From an uncultured Prevotellaceae bacterium (GTDB lineage Bacteria; Bacteroidota; Bacteroidia; Bacteroidales; Bacteroidaceae): a stretch of 64,000 nucleotides of DNA. The position numbers and the translations under genes were made by a program. The DNA lies in contig ONKY01000083.1 of assembly GCA_900318585.1 (NCBI GenBank), forward strand, positions 20,142-84,141. Direction: 5' to 3'. Positions 36,301 through 44,238 of this stretch are shown here, in pieces. The first letter of the stretch is position 1. Every line of letters starts with the position of its first letter. Under the pieces are notes generated by a model, which saw only the letters and a list, made by a program, of their open reading frames with translations, did no database searches and was not told the DNA's origin.

Positions 36301-37112
36301 CGATCAGCCTTAATGTCCATGATGATTCTCCACTGTGTACCCTCTGCCAGAGGCTCGTTGGGCTTCAGGTAGAACTGTGTAGACCAGGTCTCAGTTGCAT
36401 TTTCGTCGGAGACCACCTTACCAGCACGGCTACCGTCGGGACCTGCCCCGGCAACGATCTCAGGACGGTCGTTGGCGGTATTGCCGTTGTTCGGGCCATT
36501 CTTTGAAACGGGGAAACTCTCCAGGTCATCGCTTTCGAAGTCGCCATTGTTGATCATGTCTACCCAACCAGTGACAGGACGTACAGAGCCTTCCAGCTCA
36601 ATCTTGCGGATGGTGCCGGCAGGGCTACCCCAACCCAGCTTGATGGCATTGATGTGAACAAACTCCATTGACGAGACGTCGAGCACAGCCTTTCCGTCTT
36701 CGCCAATCGTCACGTTCTGCTCAACCGTCTGTCCGCCGTGGGGATCGGTACCGCCTTCAGCAGGTTCGGGACGATTCATCAGCACGCGAAGCTGCAAGCC
36801 GGGCGTACCCTCAAAGGTAATAGTCTTCGTTCCGGTTACGTCGGCATACCACAGGTAATACACGTTCGTGTTACCGTAAACCATGCCGCCTGCACCAAGA
36901 CTTTCGTACAGTGCATAGGAGCAGCCGAAGGGACTGGTGGTACCGTCGTTGTTTGGACAGGGCTCAGGGTCGGCTACTACCTTGGCATCCTTGCCGAAGC
37001 CGTCCCATGCCTTGAACATGGCGGGATCGAGATCGGCCGTAACTGCCATTGCATTCGTTGCGCCCAGCACTATCATTGCCAGGGCAAGAATCATTTGGTA
37101 AGTTTTTCTCAT
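33303..37112 (-). CDS. Large secreted modular beta-sandwich protein with T9SS-like tail
   Basis: 1269 residues; signal peptide MILALAMIVLGATNAMA. I do not recognise the whole protein. Visible parts: an N-terminal module (about 25-180, GTKTITFEGTPGLQLRVLM); a CBM4/9-like jelly roll (about 180-370, MINNGDFESDD ... SNNFFFDNILFQVYEE); Ig-like domains (about 370-610); a second jelly roll (about 620-800, with RWSVTNGSGEMQTGGYVEA); a helical stretch (about 810-1010, ALDNIIKQYDGVTFTAPS); a third beta domain (about 1080-1220); and a C-terminal tail IELFDLNGRRINAARKGVAI like those used by type IX secretion. No catalytic motif was found, so glycan binding or scaffolding is possible. Its promoter is at 37177-37184. 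The HTCS gene lies upstream on the same strand across a repeat island. Confidence 0.7.
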   Translation of the reverse strand: MRKTYQMILALAMIVLGATNAMAVTADLDPAMFKAWDGFGKDAKVVADPEPCPNNDGTTSPFGCSYALYESLGAGGMVYGNTNVYYLWYADVTGTKTITFEGTPGLQLRVLMNRPEPAEGGTDPHGGQTVEQNVTIGEDGKAVLDVSSMEFVHINAIKLGWGSPAGTIRKIELEGSVRPVTGWVDMINNGDFESDDLESFPVSKNGPNNGNTANDRPEIVAGAGPDGSRAGKVVSDENATETWSTQFYLKPNEPLAEGTQWRIIMDIKADRAARITTSAQGRPRDWQSGFENDNSIGGFDVTNEWATYEFSGVVTHNEAFGNNGIGALGSIAFDLNNDKETSNNFFFDNILFQVYEEPTPLAQVKAEYESDVLRFTFGKENNIKDLVKAAGGERLIYPNDCVTITVNGEPTTLMSVEARPDGYFWVFIDEGFPEQEGQDLVVVNFVNPEDDAHKIMFTGGKYAGEPIPSFTGLVAVYNDETAEDGTQIADHFSYLYGTPSIVSADPEDGGFNLPNDLTEFKFTFDHAVDVKALDAKLGKEKLTVTPAEGYSKNITLSRAAGALADGIYKLVLSNVKGDKDLGESGTYTLTLSFGPVTVDPNDQPRDILPLSYMNETQEGYIPVGFKVVVDGLEGEVRTSEGGAYSGGPRTFNFGEGGDFTKGLYTRNTYIEYGSIEGYELPLVADSKYKISFNTARWKASGQWFVFDIINPDGEVVKSWKIENNPDVNGSKNAVKGSTAFAESFIPETSGNFILRWSVTNGSGEMQTGGYVEALLANVLVKYVPNVPGVEELALVNGALDAAKASREANSDARYDGSAFTALDNIIKQYDGVTFTAPSVCQKAAAELEAATKFMNDHRSLCDDYDKLPATIQEIINTYGETKFATTDVFANVKAMADKYITKSDEESLEFKILKDDAELKDAVAELKDAIAWAIGHGEVARSGKGMFTVGEPKMGDWNATCTGVAVLVERIRLGVEALKSLGVAEDDALIVAGDNALTDDDALAESIQKRITMELYSQLKNADNTLFTGVVDEATLEEVTPTYNMTTFIKNPCLYDLNPTTNYSEENVPGWTVQNFRGISTGWSDLGTAKIPCGIMFSNWGGDFTVSQNVENLPAGVYTLKMGFGERDNEASAEGSYIFAATSTNVDDSLKADCPVVGQAFPEKNVIIENILVTDGKLLIGVQAGASSHAFFNDTQLLLTAAAEGFDYGKAYEDVLSGIDVSTVTPVKVRRIELFDLNGRRINAARKGVAIMRKHMDDGTIKTEKVVNK

Positions 37113-37176
37113 GTTAATACGTTTTTAGTTTATAAAATAGTAATGAATTAATAAAAGATTTTCCGAAAATTCGGTG

Positions 37177-37184
37177 CAAAGGTA
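37177..37184 (-). promoter_or_regulatory. -7 box of the 33303 gene
   Basis: TACCTTTG on the minus strand within TTCGGTGCAAAGGTA (plus strand), a context repeated at 42046 and 63561; about 65 bp before the start codon. Confidence 0.65.
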
Positions 37185-37302
37185 AAACGCATTGTTGAGA
37201 GCGGCTTTCTTTTTTGTCTCATAGTGTTTCTTTTTCGTACAACATATTGAAAAGAGTAAAAAATAGTGCAATAAGGAATGAAAAGCACCGAGTTTCATTC
37301 CT

Positions 37303-37428
37303 AAACCAGTGGTTTGCGTTTCTAAACCACCGATTTACGATTCCAAACCAGTGGTTTGCGTTTCTAAACCACCGATTTACGATTCCAAACCAGTGGTTTA
37401 CGATGCTAAACCACCGATTTACGAATAT
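37303..37428. repeat. Three tandem copies of a 42-bp repeat
   Basis: AAACCAGTGGTTT begins at 37303, 37345 and 37387, and AAACCACCGATTT at 37324, 37366 and 37408. The period is exactly 42 and copies differ at only a few bases. Each unit carries a 13-bp palindrome (AAACCA-G-TGGTTT). The frame is open through it on both strands because 42 is a multiple of three. Confidence 0.95.
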
Positions 37429-37540
37429 TCCACCCCGTGGAATAAACCTGGGGCGCCCGTGTCTGAATGCCGAATTACGATACAACAAATTATCCGTTTC
37501 TTTCGCGCGTGTGCGCGCATTCTATGAAAGGAAACACGAA

Positions 37541-37610
37541 AACATCCCACCCATCCAACCCATCCTACACCTAACCCCAGGTGTAGGATGGGTTGGATGG
37601 GTGGGATGTT
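37541..37610. repeat. 32-bp perfect inverted repeat
   Basis: Arms 37541-37572 (begins AACATCCCACCCATCC, ends TACACCT) and 37579-37610 are exact complements around AACCCC. On RNA it would be a very stable 32-bp hairpin, 100 bp downstream of the HTCS stop. It could end HTCS transcription but is far longer than the ordinary terminators here. Confidence 0.95.
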
Positions 37611-37711
37611 TTTGGATTAAGCTATATATACGCGCGCGTAAGAGTGCAGCTGTTTGTGTGGAATTCGTGCAAATTTTGGGGAATCAGCCGGTTTTTGTTC
37701 TGATGACTGTT

Positions 37712-40700
37712 TTAGGATTCGTTTCCGTTGGCATATTCCGAAGGCGCCACACCGAAATGTTTGCGGAAGAGGGTGGAGAAGTGGGCCAGGTTGGAGAAGC
37801 CTACGGTGTAGGCCACCTGGGTGATGTTCAGCTTCTGCTCTTTCAGCAGGCGGGCGGCCTGCTCCAAGCGGATGTTGCGGATGAATTCGCTGGTAGAGAT
37901 ACCCGTCATCTCCTTCATCTTGCGGTGGAGCTGGGCGCGGCTGATGCCAACCTCCGTAGTGAGCATCTCTACGTTGAAGTCGCTGTCGGCCAGGTTCTTA
38001 TTGATGGCTTTCATGATGCGTTCCATGAGCAGCTCGTCGTTGCCTTTCACTTCGGGTGCTTCAATCTTGTCTGCCTGCTCCTGGGCGCCGGAGTATTTGC
38101 CTTTCAGTCTTTGTCGGCCCTGGATGAGGTTCTCTATGACCATGTGTAGCTCGTCCATGTCGAACGGCTTGGCCAAGAAGGCGTCGGCACCGTTCTCGAG
38201 ACCCTCTAAGCGGTTGCCCACCTCGGCCTTCGACGTGAGCATAATGACTGGAATATGGGCGACGTTGATGTTGGTCTTGATCATTCGGAGCATGGTGAAA
38301 CCGTCCATTTCCGGCATCATCACGTCTGAGACCACGGCATCGTAAGGGCCGCCGGTGAGTAGCTCTTTCAGACCATCACGACCGTTGGAGCAAAGCGTGA
38401 AGCGGTAGTAGCGGCCCAGCTCGGAGGAGATGTAGTTGCCAATCTCTGCGTCGTCATCAACGAGCAGCACGCGGTGCTTGGTGCTGGAGGATTGGCTGTT
38501 TCTGATGACGGCTGTCGGCTGGGTGGGCTGGCTTTCGGTGCTGGCCGTCTCGAGCTCTTCGGGCTTCAGGTGAGCGTTGCCCAAAGGCAGGGTAACGGTG
38601 AACACTGAGCCGGTGGCATCTGTGCGATTGGCGGCGGCAATGGTGCCGTGGTGCATGTCCACAATCATCTTGCAGAGGTTCAGGCCGATGCCTGTGCCGC
38701 TGATGTTAAGCTTGCGGGAGTTGCTGCCTTGATAGAAGCGCTCGAACAGGTGCTTCAAGTTGTCCTCGTCCAGTCCTCCGCCGTTGTCGGTGACGATCAG
38801 CTGGAGAGATTCGCCGCTTTTCAGTTCTACGGCCACTTCGCCGCCGTCGTTGCTGTATTTAAAGGCGTTGGAGAGCAGGTTTGTGACAACCTTGTCGAAC
38901 TGTGAGCGGTCAACCCAGGCGTTGAGCTGGTCAATACCGTCGTGCAGGAAGGAGAAGCTGATGCCACGCTCCTTGGCGTTGAACTCAAACATCTTGCAGA
39001 TGCTGCCGATGAAACCGACCATTTCTGTCTCCTGACAGTGCAGGTGCATCTGTTGCTTGTCAATCTTGCGCACGTCGAGTATTTGGTTCACCAAATTCAG
39101 GATGCGCTGTGTGTTGTGCTCTATCGTGTCGACGGCCTCGCCTGCTGTCGTGGCATTTTTCACCTTCTTCAGTGCAGAGAGGATTATGGTGAGCGGCGAA
39201 CGGATGTCGTGGGTGGCGTTGATGAGGAACTTCATCTTCTCCTCGTTGAGTTGCTGGTTGGTGCGCCTGCGCCACAGCCACCCGATGAAGCCTAATAGTC
39301 CGAGGAATCCTATCGTATAGAACATATACGCCCAAGTGGAAAGATACCACGGCGGCGTCACCTTGACGGTGAGGGTCTTTACGCCAGAGTAGATGCCGGC
39401 AGAAAGGGCGCGCACCTCTATCTGGTAGCTGCCGGGCTGGAGGTGGCTCAGCTGGATGGCGTTCTGCCCCTCGGGTGTCTGTGTCCAGTCGCTGCCGCCA
39501 ATACGGTATTCGTAGATGATGTTCGAGGGATTGGTATAGTCAAGCAGTGAGAACTCCAGGCTGATGGAATTGTCGAGATAAGACACGCGGAAGTGGTCAC
39601 TTTCAATGACGGCGCGGTCAGTCACGCCGTCTCCGTTCGACTCAGTAAGCGTGTTCACAGGGTGACCGCCGATGAGAAATGCCGTCAGCTGGACATCGGC
39701 CAGTTCCTTGAGATTATTCTTCACCTCACTGGGACGGAAAACTGTGAGGCCGTCATTGTTGGCAAAGTAGATGGCATCGTCGTTAGTATGCAGACCTACG
39801 CTGTTGACATACTCTTGGGTAGTAAGGCCGTTGCCGCTGATGTGTCCAATAAACTTGTTGTCCTTTACGCTGTGCTGCCAGAGGCCCATGGGGGTGGAGC
39901 ACCAGAGGTCGCCGTTGTTGGCCTGGATAATGTAGCCCACTACCTTGTCCTTCAGGGCATCACCCTCGTTGAAGAGGACTGCCTCCGTCTGGCCTTGCTT
40001 ATAGATGTACAGGCCTTGGTCGGTGCCGATGAGGATGTCACCGGAAGCCGTCTCGCAAAGCGAGCGGCACATGACATTGTTCAGCAGCTGGTGCCAGCCT
40101 AAAGGATGGAAGTTGTCACCCTTGGGGTCATAGCACGACACGCCATTGGACGTGGCTAACCAGATGCGACCAGCCCTGTCGGGCATCATGGCCAGCACCC
40201 AGTCGTTGCAGATCCAGCCTCTAACGGAGTCTCTCATGTTGATGCTGAAGTTGCGCAGCTGGCGGGTCACAGGGTTATAGATGCAGAAGCCGCGGCCATA
40301 GGTGGAGATGTAGATGTTGCCGTCATCATCGCAAGTCATGTCGTTGAAGCGGTCGCAGTCGAACTCCACCTTCAAATCGGAGTGGCCCGTGAGTGGGTTG
40401 TAGGCATAGAGTCCGTTGACGGTGCCTATCCAGTATTGCTTCTGGCGGTCGCGGAAGATGAATTCTGCCGATGGCGGGCACGCTGGACGTGCCACCACGC
40501 GTCCACGCTGGTCGAAGCCGAACACGCCGTTTCCCTGAACGGTACACCAGATGATGCCGTTGTCACTTTCGCATACTGATGTGACAGTGGAGCTGAGGCT
40601 GATGCCCTGAGCGGCAAAGCTCCATGTGTGGAACTGTGGCTGCTGGTGGGGTAGCACCAAAAGGCCCTTAGACTGGCATCCCACCCAGATGTTGCCCTGG

Positions 40701-41608
40701 GCATCCTGTGTAATGGCCCATACTTTGGCGGTGTTGAGGTCCACTTCGCTGGTTACGCAGTCCACGCGTTCCAATTTGTGACTGCCCTGCGGCAGGCGGA
40801 ACAGCCCGTCGCCTCGCGTACCTAAATAAATATTGTTCTGGCTGTCTTTATAGGCATTGCTGATGGCGAAAACGTTATTGCCCATGACCGTCAGGTCGAA
40901 GTCATTGGCTTCAAAACTGTTGTTGCGGTACGTGTAAATACCACGCATACAGATGATGAGCACCTCATTGTCGCGTTCAATGATGCGTACGGCATTGCCA
41001 TAGTTGGAGGTGAGCTGATGTAACTGGCCTCTTTGGTCTTTTACAGTTACCTTGTTGTTGAAACCTCGTTTCCAGATTCTGCCTCGTGAGTCTTCCATCA
41101 GCTGACTGTAGTAGCCGTTTTCCTCGGGGTTAGTGTAGAGGCTGTCGGGGTGAACCATCTTTCCGTCAATCAGCTCAAACAGGCCGTAGCCAGAGGTACA
41201 GGCCATCAGGCGCCCGTTTTTCCATTCGGTGACGTCCGTCACGCGTGGTCGAAGCCCATTAGGGAAGTCGAAGTGCTGAAAAGCCTCGGTGGCGTAGTCG
41301 AAACGGTCAAGGCCCTTGGCCGTTCCCACCCACAGCTGGCCGTTGCTGTCGATGAACAGGCTGGCCACGGTATTGTTGCTGAGAGAGCCGGGTTGGTCGG
41401 TGTAGTGGAGATAGGTGGTGAAGCGGTAGCCGTCGAACTTGTTCAGTCCGTAGTCAGTGGCTATCCACATATAGCCGTAGCGGTCCTGGCAGATACCGTT
41501 GATCAGTCCGCTGGAGAAACGTGAGGAGGGATAGAAGCGTCCTGTCTGGGCGAAAGCCGTCGTCCAGACAATAAGACATATCATTAGGAGTTTTGCTCGA
41601 TGTTTCAT
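37712..41608 (-). CDS. Hybrid two-component system regulator (HTCS)
   Basis: About 1298 residues in one chain: signal peptide (CLIVWTTAFAQ), two-component-regulator propeller repeats (about 25-690), a Y_Y_Y domain (about 697-750), one membrane segment (about 754-775), HisKA with FLINATHDIRSP (His about 800), HATPase (about 900-1003, DNGGGLDED), receiver (VLLVDDDAEI; phospho-Asp about 1091 in VVSDVMMPEMDG) and AraC DNA-binding domain (about 1206-1290, DSDFNVEMLTTEVGISRAQL and ITQVAYTVGFSNLAHFS). Such proteins sense a glycan breakdown product in the periplasm and activate utilisation genes. No SusCD pair lies beside it; the nearest candidate target on the same strand is the 33303 gene. ATG 41608 is preferred over 41632 for the signal peptide. 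The promoter is at 41643-41673. Confidence 0.95.
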   Translation of the reverse strand: MKHRAKLLMICLIVWTTAFAQTGRFYPSSRFSSGLINGICQDRYGYMWIATDYGLNKFDGYRFTTYLHYTDQPGSLSNNTVASLFIDSNGQLWVGTAKGLDRFDYATEAFQHFDFPNGLRPRVTDVTEWKNGRLMACTSGYGLFELIDGKMVHPDSLYTNPEENGYYSQLMEDSRGRIWKRGFNNKVTVKDQRGQLHQLTSNYGNAVRIIERDNEVLIICMRGIYTYRNNSFEANDFDLTVMGNNVFAISNAYKDSQNNIYLGTRGDGLFRLPQGSHKLERVDCVTSEVDLNTAKVWAITQDAQGNIWVGCQSKGLLVLPHQQPQFHTWSFAAQGISLSSTVTSVCESDNGIIWCTVQGNGVFGFDQRGRVVARPACPPSAEFIFRDRQKQYWIGTVNGLYAYNPLTGHSDLKVEFDCDRFNDMTCDDDGNIYISTYGRGFCIYNPVTRQLRNFSINMRDSVRGWICNDWVLAMMPDRAGRIWLATSNGVSCYDPKGDNFHPLGWHQLLNNVMCRSLCETASGDILIGTDQGLYIYKQGQTEAVLFNEGDALKDKVVGYIIQANNGDLWCSTPMGLWQHSVKDNKFIGHISGNGLTTQEYVNSVGLHTNDDAIYFANNDGLTVFRPSEVKNNLKELADVQLTAFLIGGHPVNTLTESNGDGVTDRAVIESDHFRVSYLDNSISLEFSLLDYTNPSNIIYEYRIGGSDWTQTPEGQNAIQLSHLQPGSYQIEVRALSAGIYSGVKTLTVKVTPPWYLSTWAYMFYTIGFLGLLGFIGWLWRRRTNQQLNEEKMKFLINATHDIRSPLTIILSALKKVKNATTAGEAVDTIEHNTQRILNLVNQILDVRKIDKQQMHLHCQETEMVGFIGSICKMFEFNAKERGISFSFLHDGIDQLNAWVDRSQFDKVVTNLLSNAFKYSNDGGEVAVELKSGESLQLIVTDNGGGLDEDNLKHLFERFYQGSNSRKLNISGTGIGLNLCKMIVDMHHGTIAAANRTDATGSVFTVTLPLGNAHLKPEELETASTESQPTQPTAVIRNSQSSSTKHRVLLVDDDAEIGNYISSELGRYYRFTLCSNGRDGLKELLTGGPYDAVVSDVMMPEMDGFTMLRMIKTNINVAHIPVIMLTSKAEVGNRLEGLENGADAFLAKPFDMDELHMVIENLIQGRQRLKGKYSGAQEQADKIEAPEVKGNDELLMERIMKAINKNLADSDFNVEMLTTEVGISRAQLHRKMKEMTGISTSEFIRNIRLEQAARLLKEQKLNITQVAYTVGFSNLAHFSTLFRKHFGVAPSEYANGNES

Positions 41609-41642
41609 ATAGTTATGGTAAGTATTTTGCAATATCTGGCGG

Positions 41643-41673
41643 CAAAGTTACAAAAAGTTGTGAGAAGAACAAA
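41643..41673 (-). promoter_or_regulatory. HTCS promoter
   Basis: On the minus strand TTTG (41670-41673) and TAACTTTG (41643-41650), 19 bp apart. Confidence 0.65.
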
Positions 41674-41832
41674 ACAAATTCGTTTGTTTTTTCTGCCAAA
41701 TACTGGTAAGTTCGTTTTTTTACCGCAAACATACAAAAATATACAGCAGAATCAGAGGAAAAACACGGAGAAACAGGTAGGAGTACTACTGGGAGCGTTG
41801 TTTCTTATCTTTTTCTATTTGTCTCATGATCC

Positions 41833-41873
41833 AAAAAAATAACGGCTGCCGGTATTCTCATACGGGCAACCGC
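41833..41873 (-). terminator. Terminator-like hairpin upstream of HTCS
   Basis: GCGGTTGCCCGTAT pairs with ATACCGGCAGCCGT (two mismatches) around GAGA and is followed by TTATTTTTTT on the minus strand. No annotated minus-strand gene precedes it. Confidence 0.7.
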
Positions 41874-42040
41874 TTCATTAGTTTTACCATAACTAACTAA
41901 AATGTTTGCAAAATACTAACTACTAACTCGCTTGGCAAAGCCAAAATCTATAACTAACTTGTACTTATGAAGAATACGAATATATAATTGTTACATTACA
42001 ATGCGCCCGCTGGCGTAAGTAAGAAACAAATTCTTTAATA
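41835..42040 (-). ncRNA. Candidate small RNA of about 200 nt
   Basis: Inferred from a TACCTTTG -7 box at 42046-42053 and a terminator-like hairpin at 41842-41873 followed by TTATTTTTTT, both on the minus strand with nothing coding between. No known RNA family is recognised. It could also be a decayed gene or a short peptide gene; the longest minus-strand frames seen there are tiny. Confidence 0.35.
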
Positions 42041-42045
42041 CGGTG

Positions 42046-42053
42046 CAAAGGTA
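42046..42053 (-). promoter_or_regulatory. Orphan -7 box
   Basis: TACCTTTG on the minus strand in the context CGGTGCAAAGGTA shared with promoters at 37177 and (with one change) 63561. No clear -33 box. Confidence 0.45.
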
Positions 42054-42200
42054 CATTGTTTTTTTGAATAAGACTATTTTGCATGTATCGTGTATTTTAT
42101 TTTTCGTAAAAACGCTATTTAAAAAGATTAAAGAATGAAAAGAAGAAAGAATTTTAGATAATTTGATGGCTTTTTTCTGTCGTGAAAGAAAAAAACTGAG

Positions 42201-42208
42201 TACTTTTG
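42201..42208 (+). promoter_or_regulatory. -7 box of DUF4294 gene
   Basis: TACTTTTG ends only 9 bases before ATG 42218, which excludes the TTG at 42206 and implies a very short leader. Confidence 0.6.
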
Positions 42209-42217
42209 CACCGCGAA

Positions 42218-42847
42218 ATGAAACGACAGACCCTTATACTGTTACTGATGCTTGTGATGACTGCACCAAAGGCAGCCGCACAAGGGAAGCCGACCGGAGA
42301 GGCCGACACGGACAGCGTGCCCTCGCTGGTGCCGATGGTCAAGGTAAGCAAGGTGCTCGACGGCAAAGACAGCATACAGTATGTGGAGTACAATTACGTC
42401 TATGTCTATCCGGAAATTACTTTCAAGAGCCAAAGGCAGAAGCAGGCGTATATGCGCTTAGTGAACAATGTGAAGAAGACACTGCCCCTGGCCAAAGAGG
42501 TGCGGATGCTGCTGACGGAGACGGCAGAATACTTGGAAACGCTGCCTAACAAAAAGGCAAAGGAGGCGCACATGAAGCGTGTAGAGCAGGACATTGTACG
42601 TACCTACAAGCCGCAGATGAAGAAGCTGACCTATTCACAGGGAAAGTTACTTATCAAACTTGTGGATCGCGAATGCAACTCTACTGCCTACGAGGCCATG
42701 CAGGCTTTTCTCGGCCCTGTACGCTCAGGCTTCTGGCAGGCCTTTGCCTGGATGTTCGGTGCCTCGCTGAAGAAAGGTTATGACGCTGAAGGTGCCGACC
42801 GCCTGACGGAGCGTATCATCCTCATGGTGGAGGCAGGACAGTTGTGA
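42218..42847 (+). CDS. DUF4294 domain-containing protein
   Basis: 209 residues with a hydrophobic N-terminus (LILLLMLVMTAPKAAAQ) that looks like a signal peptide. The core YVYVYPEITFKSQRQKQAY and the later DIVRTYKPQMKKLTYSQGKL and LIKLVDRECNSTAYEAMQAF are those of DUF4294, a family of unknown function conserved in Bacteroidota. It converges with the sodium symporter genes with 17 bp between. Confidence 0.88.
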   Translation: MKRQTLILLLMLVMTAPKAAAQGKPTGEADTDSVPSLVPMVKVSKVLDGKDSIQYVEYNYVYVYPEITFKSQRQKQAYMRLVNNVKKTLPLAKEVRMLLTETAEYLETLPNKKAKEAHMKRVEQDIVRTYKPQMKKLTYSQGKLLIKLVDRECNSTAYEAMQAFLGPVRSGFWQAFAWMFGASLKKGYDAEGADRLTERIILMVEAGQL

Positions 42848-42864
42848 AATTCTTCACTCTTCTC

Positions 42865-44226
42865 TTAAATGACACCGAACTGGTGGGCAAGGATGAGCAG
42901 GATGCAGAAAGGCACGATGTAACGAACCAGGAAGAGATAGATATGGAAGAAGGAGCGGGAGGTGGTTCCCCAGTTGGTGAACTCGTCCTTCACGACATGG
43001 CGTGGCACGAACCAACCCAAGAGCAGACTTGTCAGCAATGCACCTAAAGGGAGCATGACCTGTGCAGTCAGCAGGTCGCAGAAGTCCATGAGCGATATGC
43101 CCAGCAGGCCTATGTCCGGCCTGGCACCCACGGACAGGGCACAGAATACACAGATGACGCTGCACACCACGGTCAGGATCCAGGCAGCACGGCTCCGCCT
43201 AATGCCTAACTCCTCGTGGAAGAAGGCTGTACCGATCTCGTGCATGGAGATGGTGGATGTCAGTGCGGCGAACACCAACAATGCATAGAACAGAATGCCG
43301 ATGATCCGGCCAACCAACGGAGCAGAGGCGAAGGCTTGCTGGAACACGTTGGGCAGGGTTATGAAGATGAGCGACGGACCGCTGTCAGGCTGTACGCCTA
43401 CGGAGAAGGCGGCGGGGAAAATCATCAGTCCTGCCATGATGGCAATGGCACTGTCCATGAGGGCTATCTGCGTAGCCGACTTCAGCAGCGGCGTGTGGCG
43501 GGAGAAGTAGCTAGCGTATGTGCAGAGACAGGCGGTGCCTAACGACAGGGAGAAAAATGCCTGCCCCAGTCCTTCTAACAGCACGCGGCTGGTGACTTTC
43601 GAGAAGTCGGGCTTCAGTAGGAACTCTACGCCCTTCATGGCACCAGGGAGCGAACAGGAGGCAATGACGATGATGACAAGAAGGAAGAGTAATAGGGGCA
43701 TGAGTAGTTTTGATGCCCGCTCAATACCGCCCTGTACGCCACGGACGATGATGAAATGGGTAATCAGGATGAAGACGATGCCAAGGAATACAGGCTTCAC
43801 CGGGTCGGAGGAGAATGTCTGAAAATAGGCCAGCACAGCATTGGCGTCGCCCTTGAGCTGACCCATGACGGAGATGCCCAGGTACTGTAAGCACCAGCCG
43901 GCAACGACAGCATAGAAACCGAGGATGATGGCAGAGGTGATGACGCCTAAGAGACCGATGACTCCCCAGCCACGACTCTTACTGATGTTGGCGTAAGCCC
44001 GGGCGGCGTTGGCCTGGGAGTGGCGACCTACGATGAATTCGCTCACCATACCAGGGACACCCAACAGCAGGACACAACCCAAGTAGACCAAGATAAAGGC
44101 TGCGCCTCCATTCTGGCCGGTCATGAAAGGGAAGCGCCAGATATTACCCAGTCCGACGGCTGAACCGGCTGTGGCCAGGATGATGCCTAAACGGGATGCG
44201 AAACTGCCTCTTTTCTCCATACACAT
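42865..44226 (-). CDS. Sodium-dependent transporter, NSS family (second of tandem pair)
   Basis: 453 residues, about eleven to twelve membrane segments. The N-terminal RLGIILATAGSAVGLGNIWR contains the unwound first helix that binds sodium in LeuT-type transporters. Further marks are GENGGAAF-like FMTGQNGGAAF and TLPNVFQQAF. Imports an amino acid or related compound with sodium; substrate unknown. It starts 12 bp after the stop of its paralog (44239) and is closely similar throughout, so the two form an operon made by duplication. A TTG at 44235 extends the frame but ATG 44226 (or 44220) is more likely. Confidence 0.92.
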   Translation of the reverse strand: MCMEKRGSFASRLGIILATAGSAVGLGNIWRFPFMTGQNGGAAFILVYLGCVLLLGVPGMVSEFIVGRHSQANAARAYANISKSRGWGVIGLLGVITSAIILGFYAVVAGWCLQYLGISVMGQLKGDANAVLAYFQTFSSDPVKPVFLGIVFILITHFIIVRGVQGGIERASKLLMPLLLFLLVIIVIASCSLPGAMKGVEFLLKPDFSKVTSRVLLEGLGQAFFSLSLGTACLCTYASYFSRHTPLLKSATQIALMDSAIAIMAGLMIFPAAFSVGVQPDSGPSLIFITLPNVFQQAFASAPLVGRIIGILFYALLVFAALTSTISMHEIGTAFFHEELGIRRSRAAWILTVVCSVICVFCALSVGARPDIGLLGISLMDFCDLLTAQVMLPLGALLTSLLLGWFVPRHVVKDEFTNWGTTSRSFFHIYLFLVRYIVPFCILLILAHQFGVI

Positions 44227-44238
44227 AAACTCCAAAAC

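Larger units (their letters stand above)
37113..37711. other. Repeat island between HTCS and the 33303 gene
   Basis: About 600 bp with no credible gene. It carries the promoter of the 33303 gene (37177-37184), three copies of a 42-bp repeat (37303-37428), the palindrome ATTCCAC-CCC-GTGGAAT (37427-37443), CG-rich alternating stretches (CGCGCGTGTGCGCGC near 37504 and TATATATACGCGCGCGT near 37622) and a 32-bp perfect inverted repeat (37541-37610). Confidence 0.8.
41674..42200. other. Long gap upstream of HTCS containing a candidate small RNA
   Basis: Over 500 bp with no credible protein gene. It contains a minus-strand -7 box (42046-42053), a hairpin followed by T residues on the minus strand (41842-41873), short ACTAACTA-type repeats (41890-41955) and a TTGGC-AAA-GCCAA palindrome (41932-41944). 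Confidence 0.6.

Noticed and set aside
37303-37428. CRISPR array
   Set aside because: Only three contiguous units of 42 bp with no variable spacers, and no cas genes in the window.
37214-38149. Plus-strand open frame running through the 42-bp repeats into the HTCS gene
   Set aside because: Open only because the repeat period is a multiple of three and by overlap with the HTCS coding region; the repeated WFAFLNHRF-like peptide has no support.
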